64,000 bases of DNA from Celeribacter baekdonensis (GTDB lineage: Bacteria; Pseudomonadota; Alphaproteobacteria; Rhodobacterales; Rhodobacteraceae). The stretch is taken from positions 62,001 to 126,000 of the forward strand of contig NZ_FNBL01000003.1 in assembly GCF_900102315.1 (NCBI RefSeq). The letters are read 5' to 3'. The notes under the pieces were generated by a model that saw only the letters and a program-made list of their open reading frames with translations, was not told the origin of the DNA and made no database searches. Shown one piece after another: positions 36,380 through 44,902 of this stretch. The translations under genes were made by a program, and so were the position numbers. The first letter of the stretch is position 1, and every line of letters starts with the position of its first letter.

Positions 36380-37635
36380 GATTTGCCACCTGCGTTTGAA
36401 TTTAAATCTTTCTTCCTTCATACTTACAGCGGATTGATCACTGTCGCGTGCGCCCGAAAGGTGAATGAGATTCTCTTTAGTTGTTTGGCCACTCCAATGA
36501 TCGCCTTCACTGAAGGGATCTGAGGAAATCGGACATTGGCCTAAGCTGCATCTTAAATCTTTGAAGGCATCGCAGGCCGCAAAGCGCGAAAATTTTGCAA
36601 ATCGGTTTAAGACAAGGTTGCTTTGGCGGCATTGCGAACCTGTCCCAAAAGAGGGGACCACTTCATACCTCAGCGCAAACAAAACTGTCAGCCCATAAGG
36701 TTTTGCCCGACCAGTATGTATCCAGGCATTGGGACATTTACCGGTGATGCATTCTGATCGGGCAGGCAACACGAGATATGTATTTGCTGCGCGGTCTCGG
36801 GGGGGTGATAAGCGCAGCGCCTACCTGAAGTCTCGTGTGTGATACGGGCGGTATCTCAACCAATATGAGGTGGTTTACGCGCGATGCCAAAGTGTCTTTC
36901 GTTTGGCGCGTGATCGAAAGTTGCATTCGGGATGCACGACCTCGGAACGCTGGTTCAGCCGAAGCAGGTATGCGGTTGGCCTGATCGAAGTCTGTAAAGA
37001 GATCGTCTGACCCGCTGAACGGTCATCGCGCGAAACCCTGAGCGTCTTCGGGTGTCTGCGCAAGTTTCTGAAGAGGCGAAATAGTTCAGGGCCAAGTCAG
37101 GTTGGACGTGCTGCATGGTCACATTAAAAAGACCGGCTTAAATGCGATGATGAGTGCCGGGGTGGGCAATCATAGCGTTAAAATCACCATTCAAGTTTGG
37201 CCATGTGATGCGCCTTTGAGTTTATGCATGCGCAAAAGTTTCCGCTTTCCTATAGCGCCTCTCTAAAGGGAATAGGCATGTACTAAAGAGAATTTGATTT
37301 GAAGGGCACCAAGTGATTTGAATGCAAGCGTGTTCAGCCAGTTTTGAATTTGCTGTGCTCGACCTCACCGCTCAACACCTTCTCCACGCCAATTTGGCGT
37401 GGTTTTTTTTAATAAGGGGACGAAAATATTGAGTATTCGCTGTGGTCCCAAGTCGACCTTCTTGGGGTGCGTTTTATGCGCAGAAATTGCAGGCGTTTTG
37501 ACCCGCAAGCACACCTAACGCTACGGCTCAAAGGCATGTCCATGCAAGATCAGGGGCCTTTGAAACCGTGATGCAAGCCGAGCGGCCCTGAAAATTGCGC
37601 CCGGGAAATCAACAAGAGGTTCCAAGAGTTTCACT
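36380..37635. other. 1.25-kb stretch without a recognisable protein gene
   Basis: Only short frames (62 codons or fewer apart from the unused upstream part of the receiver-like frame) with no ribosome sites or known motifs. The GC content is mixed and the segment looks like decayed accessory DNA. Its one clear element is the strong plus-strand terminator at 37385-37411, which has no protein gene upstream of it. Confidence 0.5.
37385..37411 (+). terminator. Strong intrinsic terminator without an upstream gene
   Basis: Perfect 8-bp stem CCACGCCA-ATT-TGGCGTGG followed by eight Ts: a textbook Rho-independent terminator on the plus strand. The nearest plus-strand protein gene upstream ends at 35505, so it probably ends a small RNA or marks a lost gene. 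Confidence 0.8.
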
Positions 37636-38382
37636 ATGTCCGTAAAGATCAAAAAAGGAAAAGGTATCCTGTTCGATGCGATACCTGACAGTGGCCAAGT
37701 TATGGTGAAGGTCGCGCAACATGGGCGCCCACTTTACATCTGGCCCAACCGCCTTGGATTTCCAGAAAGTCTCCTGCCGAAGATTAAAAAACAGTCTGTT
37801 CCCTTCCTTTACCCACCGCAGACCCCGGTTGAATACAAAGGTGGGAGCTGGATTGTAAACATGTGCGCGGACGCAGACGAATATCGCAATGCACTCATTG
37901 GTCTTGACCGGGCCTTTGGCGACAAAATTCCTATATTTAATCATCCTCGGGCTGTGGCGATGACTCGTCGCGATCTCAGCGCAAAACGTTTGGCAGGGAT
38001 ACCCAACCTGGTCGTTCCTAAATGTGTGCGTTTCTTGGCTGATGAGAACAACAGTTTTCAGAGAGCTTTTGAAGCAAACGGTTTCAATTACCCGGTGCTC
38101 GTGCGCCCGGCTAAATCTCAAACTGGTCGCGATCTTGTCAAAATCGACAATCCGTTCGACTGGCCAAAAATTTACAAGACGCATTGGCAAGGTAAGCCCC
38201 ATTTCATGACCCAATACGTCGATTATTCAAACACATCTGGGGACTTCATTAAGTCTCGGATTGTTTATGTCGGCGAGCGCATGTTCGTGCGGCATGTAAA
38301 GCGTGCAGAAAACTGGCGCATCCACAACCAGACCGCATCCAGCAAAACAACGGATGAAGCGTGGGAGGCCTACCAGAGATAG
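37636..38382 (+). CDS. Short ATP-grasp-like protein
   Basis: 248-aa soluble protein with ATP-grasp-type features: a pre-ATP region ending FNHPRAVAMTRRDLSAKRLA, the nucleotide-binding strand YPVLVRPAKSQTGRDLVKID, the linker HFMTQYVDYS, and SGDFIKSRIVYVGERMFVRHVKRAENWRIHN. That layout is like glutathione-synthetase/RimK-type ligases. The frame stops soon after, before a C-terminal DxNxN magnesium motif would be expected, so the protein is either a natural short variant or truncated. The ribosome site AAGAG is near the start. No metabolic context is visible. Confidence 0.65.
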   Translation: MSVKIKKGKGILFDAIPDSGQVMVKVAQHGRPLYIWPNRLGFPESLLPKIKKQSVPFLYPPQTPVEYKGGSWIVNMCADADEYRNALIGLDRAFGDKIPIFNHPRAVAMTRRDLSAKRLAGIPNLVVPKCVRFLADENNSFQRAFEANGFNYPVLVRPAKSQTGRDLVKIDNPFDWPKIYKTHWQGKPHFMTQYVDYSNTSGDFIKSRIVYVGERMFVRHVKRAENWRIHNQTASSKTTDEAWEAYQR

Positions 38383-38452
38383 GCCCGCTTCTGGTCCGTG
38401 GGCGCATCTCGGCGCGTGATGTTGGCTTTCGGAAATCCTTGAGAAAAACTTC

Positions 38453-38989
38453 ATGCTGGCAACGCAGTTGAACGGCTTTCACTGGCTTCTACGTCCCAGC
38501 ATCATCTGCGCTGTGGTCGTCTTGATCGCTGTTCTCTTTATGCGAAGGAAATACGCGCACAATCGCCTTCGAGAGGCTTCGCGACCCGAAGGGGGGTCCT
38601 TACAGTGGGCTCTTATTGCCCTATCTTTTGGTCTGGTTGCTCTTGTCGCGATCGGCTCCTACAGTTTCAAAATGCAGGCTGCGGTCTTTCCTATAATGAC
38701 CGCCGGCGGTCTGTTTGTTGTTACTCTGACCCTGGCTAAGTCCGCCATTTACTCCGGGATCGCACCGGGATCGCAATTGCCGAAGGCACTTCAAGCTGAC
38801 GCAAAGATTCTTCTTCTTTTGTTGGCGTTCGTTACCATGAGCGTTTTTATTGGTGCCACGGCTGCCGTCTTTCTGTCTGTGACCATCTTCAGCAGCCCTG
38901 GCCAAAAAACTTGGTGGCACAGTTCTGCAATTGGTGCGATTTGCGCACTTTTTGTGGGCGGTTTGGAGTTCTCCTTGTATGGTTTGTAA
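38453..38989 (+). CDS. Membrane protein, possibly TctB-like
   Basis: 178-aa integral membrane protein with about five hydrophobic segments (near 14-30, 52-68, 77-95, 117-142 and 158-176). Segment lengths and the AAVFPIMTAGGLFVVTLTLAKSAIY stretch resemble the small TctB subunit of tripartite tricarboxylate transporters, but no tctA or tctC gene is near, so the assignment is weak. The ribosome site is weak. It is 70 bp after the ATP-grasp-like gene on the same strand. Confidence 0.5.
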   Translation: MLATQLNGFHWLLRPSIICAVVVLIAVLFMRRKYAHNRLREASRPEGGSLQWALIALSFGLVALVAIGSYSFKMQAAVFPIMTAGGLFVVTLTLAKSAIYSGIAPGSQLPKALQADAKILLLLLAFVTMSVFIGATAAVFLSVTIFSSPGQKTWWHSSAIGAICALFVGGLEFSLYGL

Positions 38990-39264
38990 ACAACCTTAAC
39001 TGACGCGAAAGACAAATCATCGTTAGGTTGCGTATCTTTTTCAATGGCTTGTCTGCTGCGCGGCTAAGGATCGCCCGACTGGACGCCATACATCTTAATC
39101 GGTGACAGCAAGCACAGCGAAATGCGCACACGAATGTAGAACGTTTGACAGAACACATCGAAGAATGTCTGGCAGAATGCGACCTCGTCCCTGCGGTGAA
39201 GTCGCTGTATGCTCTAAAGGCCGAGGTTTCTCGGACGAAACATCACCCCGGTGAGAGTGAATGA

Positions 39265-39435
39265 TCACCAATCTGTTCTCGTGAAATATATGTAAGTGCT
39301 TATTATCGCGAGCGTGCCATATCCAGCTGCAAGATAGCTTGCGAACATCCAGAATAGTGAAACTCCAAGATATGCCGAAACACAAAGCGTGACCAAGGCA
39401 ATGACACCCGCGAGCATTACAGTGATACTACTCAT
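39265..39435 (-). CDS. Small hydrophobic protein, two membrane helices
   Basis: 56-aa protein starting MSSITVMLAGVIALVTL with a second hydrophobic segment around FWMFASYLAAGYGTLAIIS and ending YFTRTDW. GTAAGG lies just before the chosen ATG, although very close; an ATG five codons upstream is possible. It resembles the two-helix protein at 35681-35848 in size and topology. Function unknown. Confidence 0.5.
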   Translation of the reverse strand: MSSITVMLAGVIALVTLCVSAYLGVSLFWMFASYLAAGYGTLAIISTYIYFTRTDW

Positions 39436-39564
39436 GACCTTACATCCCATTCGAAAATAGTCTTGAGAACTATGTTACCAGTGGGTCATGCGTGAGTGAG
39501 CTGTGCATTCAGCGAGCCGAGTGTGCGAAAGGTTTTCTGAGTGCAAAAGTTTCTCCGGGAACCT

Positions 39565-40440
39565 TCATCTTTCGCGTCGCAACAGGTCGCCAAGTTTTCC
39601 AAAGAGTTCATGCCGTGCCGATCCGGGTCGCCATGCGAGGACCACATGGCGCGGGCAGGCGTCAGGGAGTGGTGTCAGTTGAACCTTTTGCGAACCGACC
39701 ACCCCGGCCTCAATCGCGAGATTCGGCAAGAGCGTGATCCCCAACCCTTCTGACACCATTGCGATCAATGTCGTGAGACTGGTCGCTGCAAAACTGTCCT
39801 GCGCCGCGAAGATGCGGCCCGGATAGGCGGCAAGCGCATGACGTTGCAGGCAATGACCTTTTTCAAGCAGCATGAGGTGCCCGCTTTGGGTGAGGGCCTC
39901 GGCCCCGTTTGGCACCGGCCAATCTGCGGGAGAGGCCAGTTGATACCCGTCGACAAACAGCGGCAAGGTTTCCAATGCCCCCGTTTCAAACGGCAGTGCA
40001 ATCAGGATCAGATCAAGACGCCCGGTAGTGAGGCCCTCAATCAGGCTCTCGGTCATCTCCTCACGCAGGTAAACCCGTAAATCAGGGTAGGCTTTGCGGA
40101 TTGCTGGCAATGCAGGCGGCAACAGGTAGGGACCAATCGTCGGGATCGACCCGAGTTTGAGATCGCCTTTGAATGGATTTTGATGTGCCCGCGCCAGCGT
40201 TTCGATCTCGGCCGCATCCAAAAGCAGACGCCGTGCTCTTTCGGCGATCTCTTCGCCCAGTGGGGTCAACATCACGCTGCGCCGGGTGCGTTCAATCAAC
40301 GGCACACCCAAACGATCTTCGAGTTCTTTGATGCCCGCGCTCAGCGTGGGCTGTGTGACAAAACACAGATCGGCCGCACGCGAGAAATTCAGCGTATCGG
40401 CGACGGCGGTTAGAAAGCGCAATTGGCGAAGGGTTGGCAT
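39565..40440 (-). CDS. oxyR: OxyR-type LysR regulator with one redox cysteine
   Basis: 291-aa LysR-family regulator closely resembling OxyR: HTH TLRQLRFLTAVADTLNFSRAA, effector domain, and the redox region LLEKGHCLQRHAL followed by ATSLTTLIAMVSEGLGITLLP. The peroxidatic cysteine (C199 in E. coli) is present at about residue 197, but the resolving cysteine (C208) is absent; the segment reads HALAAYPGRIF. Divergent from a 1-Cys peroxiredoxin gene with a four-part OxyR site right at its own start codon, so it probably represses itself and controls the peroxiredoxin. Confidence 0.85.
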   Translation of the reverse strand: MPTLRQLRFLTAVADTLNFSRAADLCFVTQPTLSAGIKELEDRLGVPLIERTRRSVMLTPLGEEIAERARRLLLDAAEIETLARAHQNPFKGDLKLGSIPTIGPYLLPPALPAIRKAYPDLRVYLREEMTESLIEGLTTGRLDLILIALPFETGALETLPLFVDGYQLASPADWPVPNGAEALTQSGHLMLLEKGHCLQRHALAAYPGRIFAAQDSFAATSLTTLIAMVSEGLGITLLPNLAIEAGVVGSQKVQLTPLPDACPRHVVLAWRPGSARHELFGKLGDLLRRER

Positions 40441-40442
40441 TG

Positions 40443-40479
40443 ATAGAAAATTCCTATGACAGATGTAGATATATTCAAT
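40443..40479. promoter_or_regulatory. OxyR tetramer binding site
   Basis: ATAG-N7-CTAT-N7-GTAG-N7-CAAT matches the OxyR consensus ATAG-N7-CTAT-N7-ATAG-N7-CTAT in spacing throughout, with two single-base deviations in the second half. It abuts the oxyR start codon at 40440 and lies about 65 bp upstream of the peroxiredoxin gene. Confidence 0.75.
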
Positions 40480-40544
40480 TTCTCCTATAACTGTCCATCC
40501 TCTATCACTGTGTCATCAAGACGATACAGAGAAGGACTGCAAAA

Positions 40545-41189
40545 ATGACCGACCAAACACAACACCCCGGCGCACGTTTGAACGAACCCGCGCCGGCCTT
40601 TGATGCTCCCACGACCCATGGCCGCAAAGCGCTTGAGGACTATCGCGGCAAGTGGCTGGTGCTGTTCTCGCACCCTGCCGATTTCACGCCGGTCTGCACC
40701 ACCGAATTCATCGCGTTTGCCAAGAAACATGATGATTTTGCAGCGCGCAATACCGAGCTTTTGGGCCTGTCCATCGACAGCCATTACAGCCACATCGCTT
40801 GGATGCTGAACATCAAGGAAAAATTTGGTGTTGAGATCAAATTCCCCATCATCGCGGATTTGAACATGGCGGTGGCGCAAGCCTATGGCATGATCCAACC
40901 TGGGGCGTCCGACACAGCCGCCGTGCGTGCGACCTTTCTGATTGACCCAGAAGGCGTGTTGCGGGCGATGGTCTATTATCCGATGAATGCCGGGCGCTCG
41001 GTGGATGAAATCTATCGCTTGCTGGTGGCGATGCAGACCGCAGACGAACACAAATGCGCGATGCCCGAGAACTGGACCCCCGGCAAGCCGGTGATCGTGC
41101 CGACCCCGGCAACACCCGAGGCAGCCATGGCCCGCGCAAGTGAAGGCTATGAAACGGTCGACTGGTATTTCTCGACCCGCACACTTTAA
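40545..41189 (+). CDS. 1-Cys (Prx6-type) peroxiredoxin
   Basis: 214-aa thiol peroxidase. Peroxidatic Cys51 lies in HPADFTPVCTTEF. The long C-terminal domain (about residues 160-214: CAMPENWTPGKPVIVPTP, YETVDWYFSTRTL) is the Prx6 type. It reduces hydrogen peroxide and organic peroxides in the cytoplasm. The ATG follows AGAAGGAC. It is divergent from oxyR with the OxyR site between, so induction by peroxide is likely. A strong hairpin follows the stop. Confidence 0.92.
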   Translation: MTDQTQHPGARLNEPAPAFDAPTTHGRKALEDYRGKWLVLFSHPADFTPVCTTEFIAFAKKHDDFAARNTELLGLSIDSHYSHIAWMLNIKEKFGVEIKFPIIADLNMAVAQAYGMIQPGASDTAAVRATFLIDPEGVLRAMVYYPMNAGRSVDEIYRLLVAMQTADEHKCAMPENWTPGKPVIVPTPATPEAAMARASEGYETVDWYFSTRTL

Positions 41190-41197
41190 TGTAAACA

Positions 41198-41218
41198 GGC
41201 GGGCCGTTGCGGCCCGCC
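41198..41218 (+). terminator. Hairpin after the peroxiredoxin gene
   Basis: Perfect 9-bp GC-rich stem GGCGGGCCG-TTG-CGGCCCGCC eight bases after the stop codon. The T-tract is poor (GCTCTCGCTTGTT), so termination may be partial. Confidence 0.6.
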
Positions 41219-41254
41219 GCTCTCGCTTGTTCATTCGTTTTGGGAGCAAACATC

Positions 41255-41637
41255 ATGACTACCATATTCCAAATCAACATCGAGGCTTTGAACACAGTGC
41301 TGTGACAAGCGTTTCGTTTGTATGCGCAGATCCACGGCTATCACTGGAATGTGGAGGGGCCGAATTTTCGCCAACTGCACGCAACCTTTGAAGAGCAATA
41401 TCAGAACCTCTGGGCTGCGCTCGACGAGATCGCTGAACGCATTCGCAGCCAAGGAGCCTATGCGCCGGGCTCTGTCGCCGATCTGATGGCGCTGGCCGCA
41501 CCGGAGGATACGCCCGCACAATTGGCCCATGAGATATCACCAAACTGATCGCGAGGCACGAAGCCCTTGTGGCATCGAACAATGCGCTGCGTTCCGCGGC
41601 GGGAAGGTCAACGATTGTCTTCAGGTCAATCACTTGA
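41255..41637 (+). pseudogene. dps: Broken Dps (ferritin-like DNA-protecting) gene
   Basis: Remains of a Dps-family gene behind a GGGAG site. It starts MTTIFQINIEALNTVL, then codon 17 is TGA (41303-41305). The frame continues with unmistakable Dps sequence, LYAQIHGYHWNVEGPNF and LWAALDEIAERIR, including the His/Trp ferroxidase-centre motif. After AQLAHE the similarity jumps frame (DITKLIARHEALVASNNALRSA) near 41535, consistent with a one-base loss, and the helix-4 end is missing. Two independent lesions plus a lost 3' end argue for a true pseudogene rather than a read error. It lies beside the oxyR/peroxiredoxin pair, where a working dps would make sense. Confidence 0.8.
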
Positions 41638-42259
41638 TTCATCAGACATATGGTTCATCAGGTTGACGAATTCCTGCTCGGTGAAGTTTTTGGGGAGTTG
41701 CTTGGCGAAGCCTGCACGTTTCATGGGGGTGCCTTTTGTGACATGGATGGTGTCGGTGGGTTTCCTCAAAATGGGGAGCTGCTCCGCGACGGGAGGCAGA
41801 TTGCGTGCCATTTTTTTCTCAAAACCACCTTATGGATTTCTCGGGAAGGGTAAGGGCAGGGACCGTCGTAGAGCTTCGGCAACATGACATGCATCATGTT
41901 GAGGGTCAGATGGCCTGATTCCTCCGTAATCAACTGGCCCAGGATGGAAAACCCGAACTTCGCATCAAGATGCGGTGACGGTCTCGCAGGAGCACACCTG
42001 CCGGACGCTGCGCGGTGCGCCGATGGTGGCAGTGCGCAGGGAGGCGGCTTTGCAAAGTCAAAGCTCGCAATTCAAACTCAGGGGTACTCGCTGCAATGCA
42101 GCACGTGAAGGCGGGCGTAGATCACGAACAGTTCAGCTCAAGGAAATTGAGACGCGCAGGATACATTATTTGCATAGGTGTTTGGCCAAATTTGACACGA
42201 TCTGACATCGGCGAGGTGCCGATGACGTGGAGGGATGTGGCCGTTAGGAGGAAACCACC
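41638..42259. other. Decayed spacer between dps and integrase relics
   Basis: About 620 bp without a supported gene. Short overlapping frames on both strands lack ribosome sites and recognisable motifs. It sits between two pseudogenes and is probably scar DNA from mobile-element turnover. Confidence 0.45.
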
Positions 42260-42510
42260 ATGTCAGTTCAAAACCTTCCCACCCTCCGCATACAGCACAG
42301 AGCCTGGAACAAAGGACGTATTGTAGGGCAAAACGCCCGCTTCCCCCCAGCATGTCTGGGCTATTGGAATTCGTTGGGAGTTCGCAAATCAGCTTTGCGA
42401 TCTGGTGCTTTATAACATGGCCATCGACACCAAAACTATCCACCCCGATCGACTGGGCCGGGAAGTCCAGCCGGGATTGTCAGAGCGACATGCAAACGCC
42501 AGGCAACAGG
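42260..42510 (+). pseudogene. Relic of a tyrosine recombinase (integrase)
   Basis: An ATG behind AGGAGG opens SVQNLPTLRIQHRAWNKGRIVGQ, which matches the N-terminus of a common small integrase type (NLPT...TRAWNKGR). It stops after 51 codons (42415). The next conserved piece, CDLVLYNMAIDTK (family form RDLALFNMAIDSKLR), continues in another frame, so at least one frameshift has occurred. The catalytic C-terminal half is absent. The relic's far end runs into the 3' end of the neighbouring azoreductase gene. Confidence 0.6.
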
Positions 42511-42516
42511 CCAAGA

Positions 42517-43202
42517 TCATACGGACAGGTCGGCTGAAACAGACTGTCTGGTCGTTTTTCCAAACCGCAGTGCCAGTTCGCGCGTCGCTTTTTCTGCGGC
42601 AACAACGGAACGGTCGTGACGCGCATCCTTGAACTCCTGATATTCGATGGCGACGGTCTGGATGTCCGCTGCGTCGACGCCGAAGTAATGTGCGCAGGCG
42701 GCAATTGCGGGGTCCAGCGCGTTCATGTGCGCCCGTGGCCCGCCGGGTTCAAATCCGAACTCGCCGCGCGATGACAGCACGATCAGCTGTTTGCCCTGCA
42801 GGATCGGTTCGATCGGGACATCGCCCCGCGCCAGATCGAAGGAAAAGGTGCGACCGATCCGGGCGATGTGGTCAATCCAGCCTTTCAATGCGGCAGGCAT
42901 CCCGTAATTATACATCGGCGCGCCCAGAACGATAACATCTGCGGCCTCGACCTCGTCGATCAGCGCATCTGACAGTGCCAGCCGGTCGGACATCCAGCCT
43001 TCGCGTGCCTCAGGTGGGGTAAATGCCGCGTGGATAAAGCGGTGATCAATCGCCGGAACGGGGTCTTGCCCGATGTCGCGGGTCATCACATTGGCATCCG
43101 GGTTGGCCGCCAGAAATTCGGTCGGAACAGCGTTGTCAGCATGCGCGTCAGGGAGCGGTCTTTCAGCTGTGCGCTGGCGTCGATGCGAAGCAGTGTCGTC
43201 AT
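42517..43202 (-). pseudogene. azoR: FMN-dependent NADH-azoreductase, frameshifted
   Basis: AzoR-type flavodoxin-fold quinone/azo reductase. The true start is the ATG at 43202 behind AGGAGAAACCC, giving MTTLLRIDASAQLKDRSLTRML. The rest of the protein lies one frame away: EFLAANPDANVMTRDIG, then VIVLGAPMYNYGMPAALKGWID and LSSRGEFGFEPGG. Homology moves between frames near 43123-43126, as expected from loss of one base in a CGN codon. Unless this is a read error the enzyme is not made. It is divergent from a LysR regulator, the same layout as the intact azoreductase pair at 56.5-58.2 kb. Confidence 0.8.
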
Positions 43203-43266
43203 GGGTTTCTCCTGTGTGTGGGGTGGTTGATCCCGTCGCAGCAGGAGCTAACAGCCGTAAAACCCT

Positions 43267-44166
43267 TTGGCCAAAGCGAATACTTCCCCCCTGCATGCCC
43301 TGCGTGCGTTCGAGGCTGCCGCGCGGCATCTGCATTTCGCCCGCGCCGCAGACGAACTTGGCCTGACGCCAACCGCAATCAGCCATCAGGTGCGGCAGTT
43401 GGAGGCGATCTTGGGGGTAGAATTGTTCTGCCGCTTTCCACGTCCGGTGCGTTTGTCTGCGGCGGGGGAAAAGCTGTTTCCGGTTCTGCGCACCACGCTG
43501 GACCAGATTGCAGGCACAATTGACCAACTGACCGTCACCACGCCCGAAACACCGCTGCGCCTGTCGGTCACCATGGCCTTTGCCAGCCGCTGGCTGATGT
43601 CGCGCCTGCCACGTTTGCGCGCTGAAACGGGGATGAATATCACGGTCGAAGCCGCCGACCTGCCCGCTGACCTGCATGCCTCAGACATCGACATGGCAAT
43701 CCGCTATGCCGGGCAACCCGATGATCGGGCTCAATGGCACCGGCTGTTTGCGGACACAATCATTGCGGTCTGCGCGCCGCAGGTGGCCAAGGATGCGCCG
43801 CTGACGCCGGATGGCATCCTGTCGCTGCCCTTGCTGCAATACCGTTGGAAATCCGCCTCAAGCAACGCGCCCAGTTGGAGCCGCTGGCACGCCCATGCCG
43901 GCGTCACAGCGCCGCTGCCCGCCGTGACGCAAAGCTTTTCCGAAGAAGTCCACGCGATTGACGCGGCCGTGTCGGGGCAGGGGGTGGTGCTGGCCTCACA
44001 ACATCTGGTGGCGGACCGGCTTGCGGCGGGGACCCATCAGAGGCTGGGAGAATTGCATGTCGACGGGTTTCAATATTACACCGTCGCCAATCATCCTTCG
44101 CGTTCCAAGCCAGCCACAAAGGTTTTTATAAACTGGCTGCAAAGGCTCGCTCGTGAGGCGACCTAA
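43267..44166 (+). CDS. LysR-family regulator (GcvA-like)
   Basis: 299-aa LysR regulator. HTH near the N-terminus (SPLHALRAFEAAARHLHFARAA, TPTAISHQVRQLE) and an effector domain with LRLSVTMAFASRWLMSRLPRL, typical of the GcvA/AmpR-like subgroup. There is no ATG in the proper place; the frame begins at a TTG, without a strong ribosome site. It is divergent from the frameshifted azoreductase, its likely target. Confidence 0.82.
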   Translation: MAKANTSPLHALRAFEAAARHLHFARAADELGLTPTAISHQVRQLEAILGVELFCRFPRPVRLSAAGEKLFPVLRTTLDQIAGTIDQLTVTTPETPLRLSVTMAFASRWLMSRLPRLRAETGMNITVEAADLPADLHASDIDMAIRYAGQPDDRAQWHRLFADTIIAVCAPQVAKDAPLTPDGILSLPLLQYRWKSASSNAPSWSRWHAHAGVTAPLPAVTQSFSEEVHAIDAAVSGQGVVLASQHLVADRLAAGTHQRLGELHVDGFQYYTVANHPSRSKPATKVFINWLQRLAREAT

Positions 44167-44902
44167 CATGTTGAAAACTCCGAAATCCAACTCTGAACGG
44201 GCTTGAATGGCACCCCTGCTTTTGGGCCAGAAACAAATCTTTAATGATCCCATCATCACTGACCTGACACGCGGTTTCGGATTGCTTTTACGTTATTCTC
44301 AGGGGCTGCTCTGCCCTCCCGACAGCAGGGCTGGAGGAGCCTTGCAACCCGGATCAATTCCCTTTGACCGACAGCTCTGTCCGCATCTTACCAGTTCGCG
44401 GAACGCTTTAGGTGATGGCAGCTATCGCAGTTTCGAGCCAAGACCGCTAGGTCCGCTTCGGGGCTGGCTGCGGTCAACCGAAGCGGCGCGGAAATCCAAT
44501 CTGCCGCTGTCCAAGTCGAAAATCGGGCTGACATCTGTCTTGAGGTGCCAAGGTAGGGCGTTTTCGCAGCGTGCGCTCACCAGACCGTCGTGCGCCCCGC
44601 GTCGAAAAGCTGTTTGGGTCGGCAATGCTTGATGGCAGGACGGGTTCCTGCGATTTGGAAGTGGGCGTATTTGTGTCGGTGACTGCTTTCTCGATGATCA
44701 AGGCGTCGCGGCAGTTGCCGTGAGACAGCAGCGTATTGAACAGTTCCTATCGCATTGGCGGTGATCCGCCTTGGTGTCGAGCGCACGGGTGTCGCGCGCA
44801 CGTCAGAAGGGTGTCGTCTCAGAATTACAGACAATATTTCATTTGTTCTAAAACGCCCCGTCGCAGCCAAGGTGGTAGCAAACGACGTATGACGGTGGTC
44901 CC
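44167..44902. other. 736-bp spacer without a supported gene
   Basis: Frames up to 141 codons occur on both strands, but none has a ribosome site, a known motif or protein-like composition. Probably remnant DNA between transferred gene pairs. Confidence 0.4.

Noticed and set aside
39106-39264. Open frame of 52 codons with protein-like sequence (NVERLTEHIEECLAECDL...)
   Set aside because: No ATG or GTG start and no ribosome site; only an internal TTG. It may be a gene fragment but cannot be supported.
41626-41811. Minus-strand frame ending MKRAGFAKQLPKNFTEQEFVNLM...
   Set aside because: Composition is protein-like but it lies between two pseudogenes, has no clear ribosome site and no known family; treated as scar sequence.
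44207-44632. 141-codon frame in the gap after the GcvA-like regulator
   Set aside because: Overlapping frames on both strands are equally long, there is no ribosome site, and nothing in it is recognisable.
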